A stretch of 64,000 nucleotides of DNA from CAZAQS01 sp964486825 (lineage in GTDB: Bacteria; Chloroflexota; Anaerolineae; Anaerolineales; UBA4823), in contig CAZAQS010000002.1 in NCBI GenBank assembly GCA_964486825.1, positions 1 to 64,000 on the forward strand, read 5' to 3'. Position 1 is the stretch's first letter; each line of letters begins with the position of its first letter. The notes below the pieces were generated by a model. That model saw nothing but the letters and a program-made list of their open reading frames with translations. It ran no database searches and was not told the DNA's origin. The translations under genes and the position numbers were made by a program. This document shows, in pieces, positions 22,912 to 31,439 of this stretch.

Positions 22912-24978
22912 ATGATAGCCAATTTAGGATTCGGTGCGTTATTCATTACTTTCCTGGTTTCGATCTATGGAGTAGCAGCCGCCATTTACGGGGTGCGGAA
23001 AAACGCACATGAATGGGTTGAGAGCGCTCGGATAGCCATGCTGTTGACTTTCCCTCTGCTCACCCTTTCCGCTCTAAGCCTGATCATTCTGCTGATCACA
23101 GAGCAGTACCAGGTAGAGTATGTGGCTCTGGTAAGCAGCAGAAGCATGCCCATGTATTTGAAGGTGACTGCTCTATGGGGTGGCCAGGCGGGCTCCTTGC
23201 TATTCTGGTCCTGGCTGATGTCTGTTTTCGCATCTGCTGTTACCCTAAGGAAATGGCACCGCGACCGGGAGCTTCTCCCCTGGGTGATCGTGGTTTCTTT
23301 GGTTACACTGGGGTTTTTCCTCGTGATGATCATTTTCTTTGAAAATCCTTTCGACCGGTTGTGGGAGAGCGCGACGGCAATCACAGCCTCGATCTTGCGG
23401 CCAGCGGGTAGCCTTCCGTATATCCCGCGGGATGGAAACGGGCTAAACCCCTTGCTGCGACACCCGGGCATGATTATTCACCCTCCAATGCTGTACCTGG
23501 GATTTGTCGCTTTTGTGATCCCCTTTGCATTTGCGATCGCTGCCCTGGTTACAGGTCGTACCGATGACCGCTGGATCCGAATCACCCGCCGTTGGACGCT
23601 GGTGGCCTGGCTGTTTCTCTCGCTGGGCCTGGTTCTGGGCAGCCGTTGGGCCTACGATGTGTTGGGTTGGGGAGGGTACTGGGCCTGGGATCCGGTGGAA
23701 ATTGCTGCGTTCATGCCATGGCTTTCCGGTACGGCCTTTCTACACTCCGTCATGATCCAGGAAAAGCGCGGCATGCTGAAACACTGGAACATGGTCCTGA
23801 TCATCCTAACCTATTCATTGGTAATTTTCGGTACTTTCCTGACTCGATCGGGTGTGCTTTCTTCGGTGCACGCCTTCGCCCAAAGCGCTATCGGGCCGCT
23901 CTTCTTTCTGTTCATCGGGGTCACCTTCGTGACATCACTCGCCCTGCTTTTACATCGTTGGGGTGAGCTGAAATCAGAAGGTTCCATGACATCGATGTTC
24001 TCGAGGGAAGCATTGTTTTTATTGAATAACCTGCTCTTTATGGGCATACTGGTGGTATGTTTTTGGGGTGTCATCTTCCCCTTGATCTCAGAGTTGTTCA
24101 ATGGGGAGAAGGTTACGGTTGGACCACCTTACTACCAACAAGCTACCGGACCGCTCTTTGCCGGGTTGCTGCTCTTGATGGGAATTGCCCCTCTGGCAGC
24201 CTGGCGACATTCAAGCTCAAAGACCCTAGGTAAAGCCATTTGGAAGCCTTTCCTGGCTTCCTTGGTTGTTGTTGGTGTAACCCTGTATTCAGGTGTCAGG
24301 CAGCCGGCCGCCCTGCTGGGAATATGGCTCTCAGCGCTGGTCATTTTCGTGACCTTGTATGAGTTCTGGCGGGGAGCTTACGCCCGCCATCGAAAGAATG
24401 GGGAAAGCCTGCCCGTTGCGTTATGGCGCCTGGCTGGACGTAACCGTAGGAGGTATGGAGGTTATATCATCCACCTGGGGGTGGTATTGATGGCCATTGG
24501 TATCATCGGCATCGAGGTTTTCCAGTCTGAGACCCAGGGCACTGTCCCCCAAGGCGGTGAATTGCGCCTGGGTCAGTACCGCATGACCTACAATTCCCTG
24601 GCTATGTGGGATACGAACGATGGCCGTAATGTTGCCCGGGCAGTTGTCAGTGTGTACAAGGATGACAAGTACATGGGCGACCTGTACCCCCGCCGGGATT
24701 ACTATTATGAATCTCAACAGCCTATGACCATCCCCGGGGTACGCAGTACTCTGGAGGATGACTTCTATGTGCTGTTGGTTGATTGGGAGCCCATTTCTAC
24801 CCAGGGTGCGACCTTTAAGGTCTTTCACAATCCCCTGATCAATTGGCTGTGGATCGGAGGATGGGTTTTCATTCTCGGGACGATGGTGGCAGCCTGGCCC
24901 GAGCATGAGAAGGAACCGGCCAAAGTGCGCGCACGTACTCCCGTTCCCTCTTCCAAGACCTCCAGGACGACTGCTTAA
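22912..24978 (+). CDS. ccmF: Haem lyase subunit CcmF
   Basis: 688 aa polytopic protein, the core of the haem ligation complex. It carries the WWD domain (WGGYWAWDPVEIAAFMPWL, near 260), LTRSGVLSSVHAFA, and conserved His residues in periplasmic loops (HPPMLYLGF). The C-terminal part has a soluble domain near 540-660. Length and motifs are normal. It starts 65 nt after ccmE and ends 6 nt before ccmH. Confidence 0.96.
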   Translation: MIANLGFGALFITFLVSIYGVAAAIYGVRKNAHEWVESARIAMLLTFPLLTLSALSLIILLITEQYQVEYVALVSSRSMPMYLKVTALWGGQAGSLLFWSWLMSVFASAVTLRKWHRDRELLPWVIVVSLVTLGFFLVMIIFFENPFDRLWESATAITASILRPAGSLPYIPRDGNGLNPLLRHPGMIIHPPMLYLGFVAFVIPFAFAIAALVTGRTDDRWIRITRRWTLVAWLFLSLGLVLGSRWAYDVLGWGGYWAWDPVEIAAFMPWLSGTAFLHSVMIQEKRGMLKHWNMVLIILTYSLVIFGTFLTRSGVLSSVHAFAQSAIGPLFFLFIGVTFVTSLALLLHRWGELKSEGSMTSMFSREALFLLNNLLFMGILVVCFWGVIFPLISELFNGEKVTVGPPYYQQATGPLFAGLLLLMGIAPLAAWRHSSSKTLGKAIWKPFLASLVVVGVTLYSGVRQPAALLGIWLSALVIFVTLYEFWRGAYARHRKNGESLPVALWRLAGRNRRRYGGYIIHLGVVLMAIGIIGIEVFQSETQGTVPQGGELRLGQYRMTYNSLAMWDTNDGRNVARAVVSVYKDDKYMGDLYPRRDYYYESQQPMTIPGVRSTLEDDFYVLLVDWEPISTQGATFKVFHNPLINWLWIGGWVFILGTMVAAWPEHEKEPAKVRARTPVPSSKTSRTTA

Positions 24979-24984
24979 GACGTT

Positions 24985-25461
24985 ATGAAACATTTGTCAT
25001 TGTTCTCGCTACTTGTGATTGGTCTGGCGCTCATTTTTACTGGAGCAGCGCTTGCACAAGAAACTGTGCCCTCGGATGATGAGGTGAATGCTATCGCAAA
25101 AGAGATCTACTGTCCGGTATGTGAAAACACTCCCCTGGATGTTTGTCCTACTCAAGTTTGCTCTCAATGGCGTGAGTTGATCCGCGAGCAGCTTGCCATG
25201 GGGTGGAGCGATTTGCAAATCCGCCAGTATTTTGTCAACCAGTACGGGGATCGGGTCCTGGCTACTCCGCCTGCGCGTGGGTTCAACTGGCTTGTATATA
25301 TCCTTCCGCCGCTAGCTATTCTAGCGGGCGTCTTCGTCCTGGTCCGGACCATCAGAAATTGGAAAAAGCCACTTACGGATATAGACGTGGAGACAGCAGT
25401 TACGATCGAAGAAGGCGATGAGTATGTGGCGCGCCTGGAACAAGAGCTTCGCAATCGTTGA
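24985..25461 (+). CDS. ccmH: Cytochrome c maturation reductant CcmH
   Basis: 158 aa, signal peptide or anchor at 1-25 and a C-terminal membrane helix at about 100-120. The active site is YCPVCENTPLDVC, then PTQVC. The first CxxC corresponds to the LRCxxC motif that keeps apocytochrome cysteines reduced. Two further cysteines follow within 20 residues, more than in proteobacterial CcmH. The helical tail is LGWSDLQIRQYFVNQYGDRVL-like. It lies in the ccm operon between CcmF and CcmG. Confidence 0.9.
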   Translation: MKHLSLFSLLVIGLALIFTGAALAQETVPSDDEVNAIAKEIYCPVCENTPLDVCPTQVCSQWRELIREQLAMGWSDLQIRQYFVNQYGDRVLATPPARGFNWLVYILPPLAILAGVFVLVRTIRNWKKPLTDIDVETAVTIEEGDEYVARLEQELRNR

Positions 25462-25515
25462 AGCTTGGCATTCAATTCCCTGGAAAGGCCTGGATAGATT
25501 GAGAGAAAGAGAAGG

Positions 25516-26097
25516 ATGACTGAATTTTCTCAGGATAAACCTTTACAAAAGACTGAGGTGGAAACGAAAACCGGCGCCCGCCGCACAGGCCATTTGCTGG
25601 CTTGGGGAGGGCTGTTGGTCCTACTTGCCATTTTAGCGCTAGGTCTGGATCGTTCTCAAAAAGGACCTGTCTCTGAGGGACAGCGTGCTCCTAACTTTAC
25701 TTTGACCACCTTCGATGGGGAAGAAATTACTTTGGAATCCCTGCGTGGGAAGGCAGTCGTGGTTAATTTCTGGGCATCCTGGTGTAAACCGTGTGAACAA
25801 GAGGCCGCCGATCTAGAGAAAGCCTGGCGAAATTACGAGCCCACGGGCAAGGTCATGTTCTTGGGCGTAGATTATATCGATACTGAACCGGAAGCAAAGG
25901 CTTACCTGGAAAAGTTTGACATTACCTATCCGAACGGCCCGGATATACGGACGAGGATTTCGCAAGCTTACCGAATTGCAGGCGTTCCAGAAACCTACTT
26001 CATTAATCAGGAAGGCGAGGTTATCTATAAAAAAATCGGTCCCTTCACCCGTTATGAAGACATTACCAGGGTTATCGACTCCATGCTCCAGCCTTGA
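25516..26097 (+). CDS. ccmG: Thioredoxin-like protein CcmG/ResA
   Basis: 193 aa with an N-terminal membrane anchor (about 28-48) and a thioredoxin fold of TlpA/ResA type. The active site is WASWCKPCEQEA (WCxPC). The family ending pattern IAGVPETYFINQEGEV (cis-Pro) is present. It reduces CcmH and apocytochrome disulfides outside the membrane. ATG follows GAAGG. Confidence 0.92.
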   Translation: MTEFSQDKPLQKTEVETKTGARRTGHLLAWGGLLVLLAILALGLDRSQKGPVSEGQRAPNFTLTTFDGEEITLESLRGKAVVVNFWASWCKPCEQEAADLEKAWRNYEPTGKVMFLGVDYIDTEPEAKAYLEKFDITYPNGPDIRTRISQAYRIAGVPETYFINQEGEVIYKKIGPFTRYEDITRVIDSMLQP

Positions 26098-26130
26098 ACA
26101 GGCTGAACTACCTTCTCTGACTATTCGATT

Positions 26131-26682
26131 ATGGACATTGGCTCAATTTTCCTGATCCTCGCAATGCTGGCAGTTGTTGTCTTGCTGGTCAGCCGCCCGT
26201 TGTTTTCACGTAAAAACTTACCGGTCTTTGAGCTTACTGACCGGCAAGACCACGAGTATTCGGCGCTCCTGGCGGAGCGCGATCGGGTGCTGTTGGCGCT
26301 GGAAGAGCTGGACTTCGACTATACCATGGGTAAGATCCCCGAAGAGGATTATCCATCTCAACGCGCTCAACTACTTCAGACCGGAGCAGAGATTCTCCGA
26401 AGGCTGGATGAGTTTAATGTATCCGGAAAGAGAGCCATTGATGAGAATCCCGAAGCTCGGATAGAAGCTTCCCTTTCAGAGAAGCGCACAGTTCGTCCGG
26501 CTCCTGCTGCTGTCGGGACAGCCATAAATGGAGGTGAAGGCGCGGATGACGATCTGGAGGTATTGATCGCCACCCGTAGACGCGCAAGGGAGGGAAAATC
26601 CGCCGGGTTCTGTCCTCAATGCGGTGGGGCCCTTCAAAAGGCGGATCGCTTTTGTCCCAAGTGTGGGGCCACGGTCAAGTGA
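26131..26682 (+). CDS. CcmI-like anchored protein with zinc ribbon and PEExY helical motif
   Basis: 183 aa. One N-terminal membrane helix (about 4-22), then a helical segment with LLALEELDFDYTMGKIPEEDY and a RAQLLQ tail, a disordered linker, and a C-terminal zinc ribbon with two CxxC pairs (CPQCGGALQKADRFCPKCG). CcmI proteins in other System I operons are anchored with helical soluble parts; this looks like a variant. The same helical motif occurs at the end of the cytochrome next door. No Shine-Dalgarno is evident. The stop overlaps a possible GTG start of the next gene. Confidence 0.72.
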   Translation: MDIGSIFLILAMLAVVVLLVSRPLFSRKNLPVFELTDRQDHEYSALLAERDRVLLALEELDFDYTMGKIPEEDYPSQRAQLLQTGAEILRRLDEFNVSGKRAIDENPEARIEASLSEKRTVRPAPAAVGTAINGGEGADDDLEVLIATRRRAREGKSAGFCPQCGGALQKADRFCPKCGATVK

Positions 26683-26717
26683 AACAGCTCACCCAAATTC
26701 CTTTTCTTTCCTTTCAG

Positions 26718-28604
26718 ATGTTTATGAAGAGAATCCGATTGGTTCTGATTACGGGCCTTGTGCTGATCCTGTCTGCCTGCTCCATTTCCCTGGCGGAGGA
26801 CATCGCCCCGCCACCTGGTGCGCAGCAACAACCAGCCCCGGCTGAGCAGAGCCAGCAAGTCAGCGGACCTCATTATCCCTTAGTGCCTCCTAACCCAGAA
26901 AATGGCGCTCCCATCTATGCCGAGAAGTGCGCTCCCTGCCATGGGGATACCGGGCAGGGGGATGGCCCCCAGGCTTCTCAGCTGCCCAACCCAACCACAC
27001 CTATTGGCTCCAGAGAAGTAGCCCGCAGGGCATCTCCCCAAGACTGGTATGCTGTCGTAACCAACGGCAACATGGAGCGTTTGATGCCTCCCTTCACCAG
27101 TTTATCCGATACTGAGCGTTGGGATGTGGTCGCGTATGCTTATACGTTAAGCATGACTGAAGAGGAGCTGGCACTTGGTAAGGAAATCTACCAGGCGAAC
27201 TGCGCCGCATGCCATGGCGAGAACGGGAATGGTAGAGGTTCTCAAGCCAGTAGCCTGTCTACTCCACCCTCAGATTTTACAAGCCAGGCATTCATTGCGC
27301 AGTACTCAACTGCCAATTTTTATCAGGCTGTCTCGGATGGATCAGCCGGAGATATGCATGCCTTCGAAGGTGTTCTGGAAGAGGATGAGATTTGGGCAGT
27401 CTCCTCCTATGTACGTAGCCTGGGATTTTCCAGCAGTGACGCATCTGAAATGGCGGAGTCAACCGCCCCCGCTCAACCCTCTTCCGATGAGCCCGCTACC
27501 ACCGCCGAAATGGGGGAGGGCAAAGTTCGCGGTACGATCTTCAACGGTTCCGGTGGAGGGCTGCCTGAAGACCTGATCATCACGCTCCACGCTTTTGACG
27601 GCATGCAGATCGTATACACCGATACCACTACTCCCCTTGAGGATGGCTCCTACCAGTTTGAAAACGTAGAAATGGCGCCTGAGCGCCGGTTCTTGGTTTC
27701 CACTGAATACGGTCAGGCCACTTATATTTCAAGCCTGGCATCCGTAGACGTGGGAGGCCAGGATATCGCTCTGGATGTGACCGTTTACGATACGACCTCC
27801 GATCTTTCTGGTCTATCCGTCGAGCGGCTGCATATCTTCTTTGAATTTGGTGAGGAAGAGATCGTCCAAGTTGTGCAATTGTTCATCTTTGCCAACGATA
27901 GTAATAAAACCATCATCCCGTTTCACGACGGTGGACCGGTAGTAGAATTTGCGCTCCCAGAAGGGGCTATGAACCTGCAGTTTCAGGATGGAGTCCTGGG
28001 CGAGCGCTACCTCCAGACACCCACCGGTTTTGCGGATACAGTCGCTGTCCGTCCTGGATCGGGGGAATACCAGGTCTTGTTTGCTTTCGATATGCCTTAT
28101 AAGCGGAAGCTTGATATCGTCCAACCGATCAATCTTCCTGTTGAAGCAGCCGTCGTTATGCTCCCTGAAGATGGGGTGAAAGTACGCAGTGACGTCCTTG
28201 TCGATGAAGGGCCACGTCCTGTGCAGGGAAGGACGTTGCGCATCTTCAGCGCCAATAATTTGGAAGCAGGCAGTATTCTGGATATCAACCTGTCTGGCGG
28301 CCTGGGCTCGGGTTTTTCGCTCACATCAGACTCGAATACCAGCCTCGTGATTGGCCTGGGTTCTTTCGGTCTGGTGATGATTATCGCCGGTGTCTGGCTT
28401 TTCTTCCGGAACCAGGACAAAACTCGTAACCTGGAAGGAGAGCTGGAAGAGGAGACAGAGCAGTACACTGAGGATGACGTCGATAGCTTAATGGATGCCA
28501 TTATCGCCCTGGATGACCTTTATGCCGAAGGGCAGCTGCCTGAAGAAGCTTATCGCAAGCGTAGGGCGGAGTTAAAAGAACGCTTGAAGGAGATTTCGGG
28601 CTAG
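26718..28604 (+). CDS. Di-haem cytochrome c lipoprotein with C-terminal anchor
   Basis: About 629 aa from ATG 26718. GTG at 26679 overlaps the previous stop and is an alternative. Signal peptide with lipobox LILSAC. Two cytochrome c domains follow, with CxxCH at CAPCHGDTGQG and CAACHGENGNGRG. A beta-rich domain of about 300 residues follows. A membrane helix near 575-597 then leads to a cytoplasmic tail carrying the PEExY motif (DLYAEGQLPEEAYRKRRAEL). It likely receives haem from the operon itself. Function is unknown; it may be an electron carrier or a haem-delivery component. The length and layout are unlike typical cytochromes. Confidence 0.85.
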   Translation: MFMKRIRLVLITGLVLILSACSISLAEDIAPPPGAQQQPAPAEQSQQVSGPHYPLVPPNPENGAPIYAEKCAPCHGDTGQGDGPQASQLPNPTTPIGSREVARRASPQDWYAVVTNGNMERLMPPFTSLSDTERWDVVAYAYTLSMTEEELALGKEIYQANCAACHGENGNGRGSQASSLSTPPSDFTSQAFIAQYSTANFYQAVSDGSAGDMHAFEGVLEEDEIWAVSSYVRSLGFSSSDASEMAESTAPAQPSSDEPATTAEMGEGKVRGTIFNGSGGGLPEDLIITLHAFDGMQIVYTDTTTPLEDGSYQFENVEMAPERRFLVSTEYGQATYISSLASVDVGGQDIALDVTVYDTTSDLSGLSVERLHIFFEFGEEEIVQVVQLFIFANDSNKTIIPFHDGGPVVEFALPEGAMNLQFQDGVLGERYLQTPTGFADTVAVRPGSGEYQVLFAFDMPYKRKLDIVQPINLPVEAAVVMLPEDGVKVRSDVLVDEGPRPVQGRTLRIFSANNLEAGSILDINLSGGLGSGFSLTSDSNTSLVIGLGSFGLVMIIAGVWLFFRNQDKTRNLEGELEEETEQYTEDDVDSLMDAIIALDDLYAEGQLPEEAYRKRRAELKERLKEISG

Positions 28605-28620
28605 CCGGACTTTAGATCCT

Positions 28621-29358
28621 ATGATTGAAGTGCGCCAATTGGTCAAGCGTTTTGGGTTGAAACCTGTCTTGCGCGGATTGGATTTCCATGTCCAGGAAGG
28701 CGAGTTTGTGGCTTTACTAGGACCAAATGGAGCTGGTAAGACGACCTTTTTGCGTATCCTGTCATCGTTGTCTCGGCCTACTTTGGGAGAGGTAGCGATT
28801 GCGGGATACCGCTTGCCAGCTCAAGCTGCTGCTGTCCGGCAGCGCTTGGGAGTGGTTTCTCACTTGCCCCTGTTGTATGGCGATCTTACAGCGGAAGAAA
28901 ATTTGCGTTTTTACGGAAAAATGTACGGCGTAAAGAACCTGGATAAGCGCTCAGATTCCGTCCTGGAGATGGTGGGTCTCGATCACCGCCGTCGTGACCT
29001 GGTGCGTACTTTTTCACGCGGCATGCAACAGCGTCTGGCAATCGGGCGGGCAGTCTTGCATGACCCGGATGTGATGCTCTTTGATGAACCCCATACCGGG
29101 CTGGACCAGGATGCCTGCCGGATGTTGGATAATGTACTAAGAGAAGTAGCTGCTGCTGGGCGAACGGTTGTGATGACATCGCATGACCTGGCTCGGGCAG
29201 CCGATCTGGCCTCGCGCTTTGATGTGATCTCCAAGGGCTTCATCGTTGCCTCAGAGCAGGGATCGGCCATCCCTGTCGATGGCTTGTTGGCTTTCTACCG
29301 GGAGGCTCTCAGCAGTGAGCACCTGCTTTCCAAGGAGGAGGCCGTCCATGCGCTCTGA
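28621..29358 (+). CDS. ccmA: Haem exporter ATPase CcmA
   Basis: 245 aa ABC ATPase. Walker A GPNGAGKTT, signature FSRGMQQRLAIGRA, Walker B VMLFDEPHTGLD and H-loop MTSHD. The signature SRGM instead of LSGG is usual for CcmA. It energises the release of holo-CcmE with CcmB and CcmC. Overlaps ccmB by 11 nt. Confidence 0.93.
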   Translation: MIEVRQLVKRFGLKPVLRGLDFHVQEGEFVALLGPNGAGKTTFLRILSSLSRPTLGEVAIAGYRLPAQAAAVRQRLGVVSHLPLLYGDLTAEENLRFYGKMYGVKNLDKRSDSVLEMVGLDHRRRDLVRTFSRGMQQRLAIGRAVLHDPDVMLFDEPHTGLDQDACRMLDNVLREVAAAGRTVVMTSHDLARAADLASRFDVISKGFIVASEQGSAIPVDGLLAFYREALSSEHLLSKEEAVHAL

Positions 29359-30064
29359 TATTGCTGTACAGGCGCCCAGAGTGGGAGGATTGGCTGGATT
29401 CATGCGGGCGTTGTGGGCGGTTGTGTGGAAGGATCTGGCTGCCGAGCTGCGCAGCCGCGAGCTGATATCCGCCATGCTGGTGTTTGCACTGCTGGTCATT
29501 TTTATCTTCAACTTTGCCCTGGAGCTCGAACCTGGTACCAGCGCTTCTGTGACCTCTGGTGTGCTTTGGGTTACCTTTGCTTTTGCGGGAACCCTCGGCC
29601 TGACTCGTTCGATGGCTATGGAAAAGGACCGTGGATGCCTGGACGGGCTGCTGCTCGCACCCGTTGACCGCAGCGCCATCTATTTTGGTAAAGCTCTAGG
29701 AAACCTGATATTCATCCTTTTGGTGGCGGTGATCGTTTTACCTGTCTACAGCATTCTGTATAATATCAACCTGTTCATCCCGGGTCTCCTGGTCGTGATC
29801 CTGTTGGGCTCGATTGGTTATGTTGCCGTGGGCACTCTCCTTTCCAGCATGGCGGTTCAAGCTCGTACCCGGGACATGCTCTTGCCAATCTTATTGTTCC
29901 CGGTAGTAATCCCGATCCTGATAGCGGCTGTGAAGAGCAGCAGTGGTTTTATCGCCGGGTTCGAAATGTCCGAGATCTGGCCATATCTTAATTTACTGAT
30001 CGTCTACGACGTCGTCTTTACCTCGATCGCTTTTATGGTTTTTGACTACGTGGTAGAAGAATAA
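29348..30064 (+). CDS. ccmB: Haem exporter permease CcmB
   Basis: 238 aa, six membrane segments. ATG 29348 follows AAGGAGGAGG and overlaps the ccmA stop. The CcmB core has AMLVFALLVIFIFNFA, then GVLWVTFAFAGTLGLTRSMAMEKDRG and DGLLLAPVDRSAIYFGK. The reading back to 29246 is a shadow of ccmA. Confidence 0.93.
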   Translation: MRSDIAVQAPRVGGLAGFMRALWAVVWKDLAAELRSRELISAMLVFALLVIFIFNFALELEPGTSASVTSGVLWVTFAFAGTLGLTRSMAMEKDRGCLDGLLLAPVDRSAIYFGKALGNLIFILLVAVIVLPVYSILYNINLFIPGLLVVILLGSIGYVAVGTLLSSMAVQARTRDMLLPILLFPVVIPILIAAVKSSSGFIAGFEMSEIWPYLNLLIVYDVVFTSIAFMVFDYVVEE

Positions 30065-30114
30065 CACCTGCCAAAGGTGGAAATCATGAATTCAAACAAG
30101 AGTGGAGTAAGCCT

Positions 30115-30813
30115 ATGGAAGCAAAACCTCGTTTTCTAATGACCCTTGATATCGTCACTGTGGCGCTGTTCCTGGTAGCAACCGCTATGGTGTTTTTTTA
30201 TGCCCCCATGGAAGTTTCTATGGGCCAGGTGCAAAGGGTTTTCTATTTTCATGTTGCCTCTGCCTGGGTGGGCATGCTCGGATTCCTGGTAGCTGCAGTC
30301 GCCGGGATTGGATACCTGCGCACTGGCAAACGTAGCTGGGATAACGTCAGCCTGGCAGCAGTGGAGATCAGTGTGGTCTTTCTCTTGATCGCAATCGTAT
30401 CGGGGTCGATCTGGGCCCGGCCGATCTGGAATACCTGGTGGACCTGGGACCCCCGCCTCACAACCACAACCATTATGGTCCTGATCTATGCTGCTTACCT
30501 GATGCTGCGTTCAGGTATCGAGGACCCAGACAGGCGAGCCCGCTTTGGCGCGGTATACGCTATCGTAGGATTTGTTAGTGTGCCCCTGACCTTTCTTTCT
30601 ATTCGCATCTTCCGCACTATCCACCCGGTTGTAATCGGATCCGGAGACCCGACTGCGGAGGGCACTTTCGATATGTCAACTCGCATGCTGCATACCTTTA
30701 TCTTTGGCCTGATCGTTTTCTCGGTGATTTTTGTCAATTTGCTTTGGCATCGGGCTCGCCTGGGTGGCCTGGCCGACAAGGTAGAGCAGCTTAAACTTAA
30801 GCTCGTGGAGTAA
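30115..30813 (+). CDS. ccmC: Haem delivery protein CcmC
   Basis: 232 aa, six membrane segments, with the WWD motif IWNTWWTWDPRLTT and conserved His residues. It loads haem onto CcmE. The ATG follows GGAGT. The ccmD-like frame starts 5 nt after its stop. Confidence 0.95.
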   Translation: MEAKPRFLMTLDIVTVALFLVATAMVFFYAPMEVSMGQVQRVFYFHVASAWVGMLGFLVAAVAGIGYLRTGKRSWDNVSLAAVEISVVFLLIAIVSGSIWARPIWNTWWTWDPRLTTTTIMVLIYAAYLMLRSGIEDPDRRARFGAVYAIVGFVSVPLTFLSIRIFRTIHPVVIGSGDPTAEGTFDMSTRMLHTFIFGLIVFSVIFVNLLWHRARLGGLADKVEQLKLKLVE

Positions 30814-30818
30814 TTAAC

Positions 30819-31079
30819 ATGGCTATGAATATTCCCTTATCTCTCTCCGGCTTTAATGAAGCCTTCCGCCTTTTCTTGCAAACCCAACAGGTAACGCCGG
30901 ATACAAGTAGTTATATGATCGCCGGCTTCGTCGTGATCTTCGGAACCATGCTGGTCTATATAGCCAGTCTTGTTATCCGCTGGCGTAACTTGCAAAGTGA
31001 CCTGCAGATGCTTCATGAATTGGAGAAAAGACAACAGGCGCCTCTCAGTTCTGCAAGTCAGGTCGAAAAGGTCGCATAA
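30819..31079 (+). CDS. CcmD-like small membrane protein
   Basis: 86 aa, one membrane helix (about 32-52, MIAGFVVIFGTMLVYIASLVIRW) and a charged helical tail. It occupies the CcmD place after ccmC. CcmD proteins are short and poorly conserved, so the call rests on position and layout. It is the last gene of the ccm operon. Confidence 0.72.
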   Translation: MAMNIPLSLSGFNEAFRLFLQTQQVTPDTSSYMIAGFVVIFGTMLVYIASLVIRWRNLQSDLQMLHELEKRQQAPLSSASQVEKVA

Positions 31080-31125
31080 ACAGTTAAATTGACGTGTTAT
31101 AGAGGCGGGAGGGGGCAACCGTCTC

Positions 31126-31154
31126 TTGACAGAATCCTATTTAATTTGTATTAT
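31126..31154 (+). promoter_or_regulatory. Consensus promoter between the ccm operon and its terminator
   Basis: TTGACA (31126-31131), 17-nt spacer, TATTAT (31149-31154). It fires into the hairpin 35 nt further on, with no ORF in between. Confidence 0.72.
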
Positions 31155-31160
31155 TCCGTA

Positions 31161-31236
31161 AATACAAAATATATATTACAGATATAAGAATTTAATGCCC
31201 CGGGGGAAGCCATTTTCCCGGGGCATTAAATTTGCT
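31161..31236 (+). ncRNA. Candidate short non-coding RNA
   Basis: A transcript from the promoter at 31126-31154 would start near 31161 and end at the strong terminator 31189-31236, giving about 75 nt. The 5' part is A/T-rich (AAATACAAAATATATATTAC) and single-stranded. No RNA family recognised. The alternative is that the promoter is incidental and the hairpin belongs only to the ccm operon. Confidence 0.4.
31189..31236 (+). terminator. Strong terminator after the ccm operon
   Basis: Perfect 16-bp stem (31189-31204 with 31217-31232), extended inward by two G-U and two A-U pairs, followed by T-rich sequence. It is palindromic enough to act on both strands. Confidence 0.92.
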
Positions 31237-31439
31237 GTCCTGGCTGTCCTAATCTATTTTGCTCCTTAATGGCTTTGATGGAGCATTTCAGATTGGTAGG
31301 GTTGGCATAGTTTGTGCACAAACATATGGGGTAGCTGTTTTACTTCTGGTCAGGTCTGGCTGGCTCTTGCTATCCTGATAGAAATGCTGGACTGGCTTCT
31401 ATCTTGAGATATTGCCGGCTGAAGGAGATGCCGCCACTG

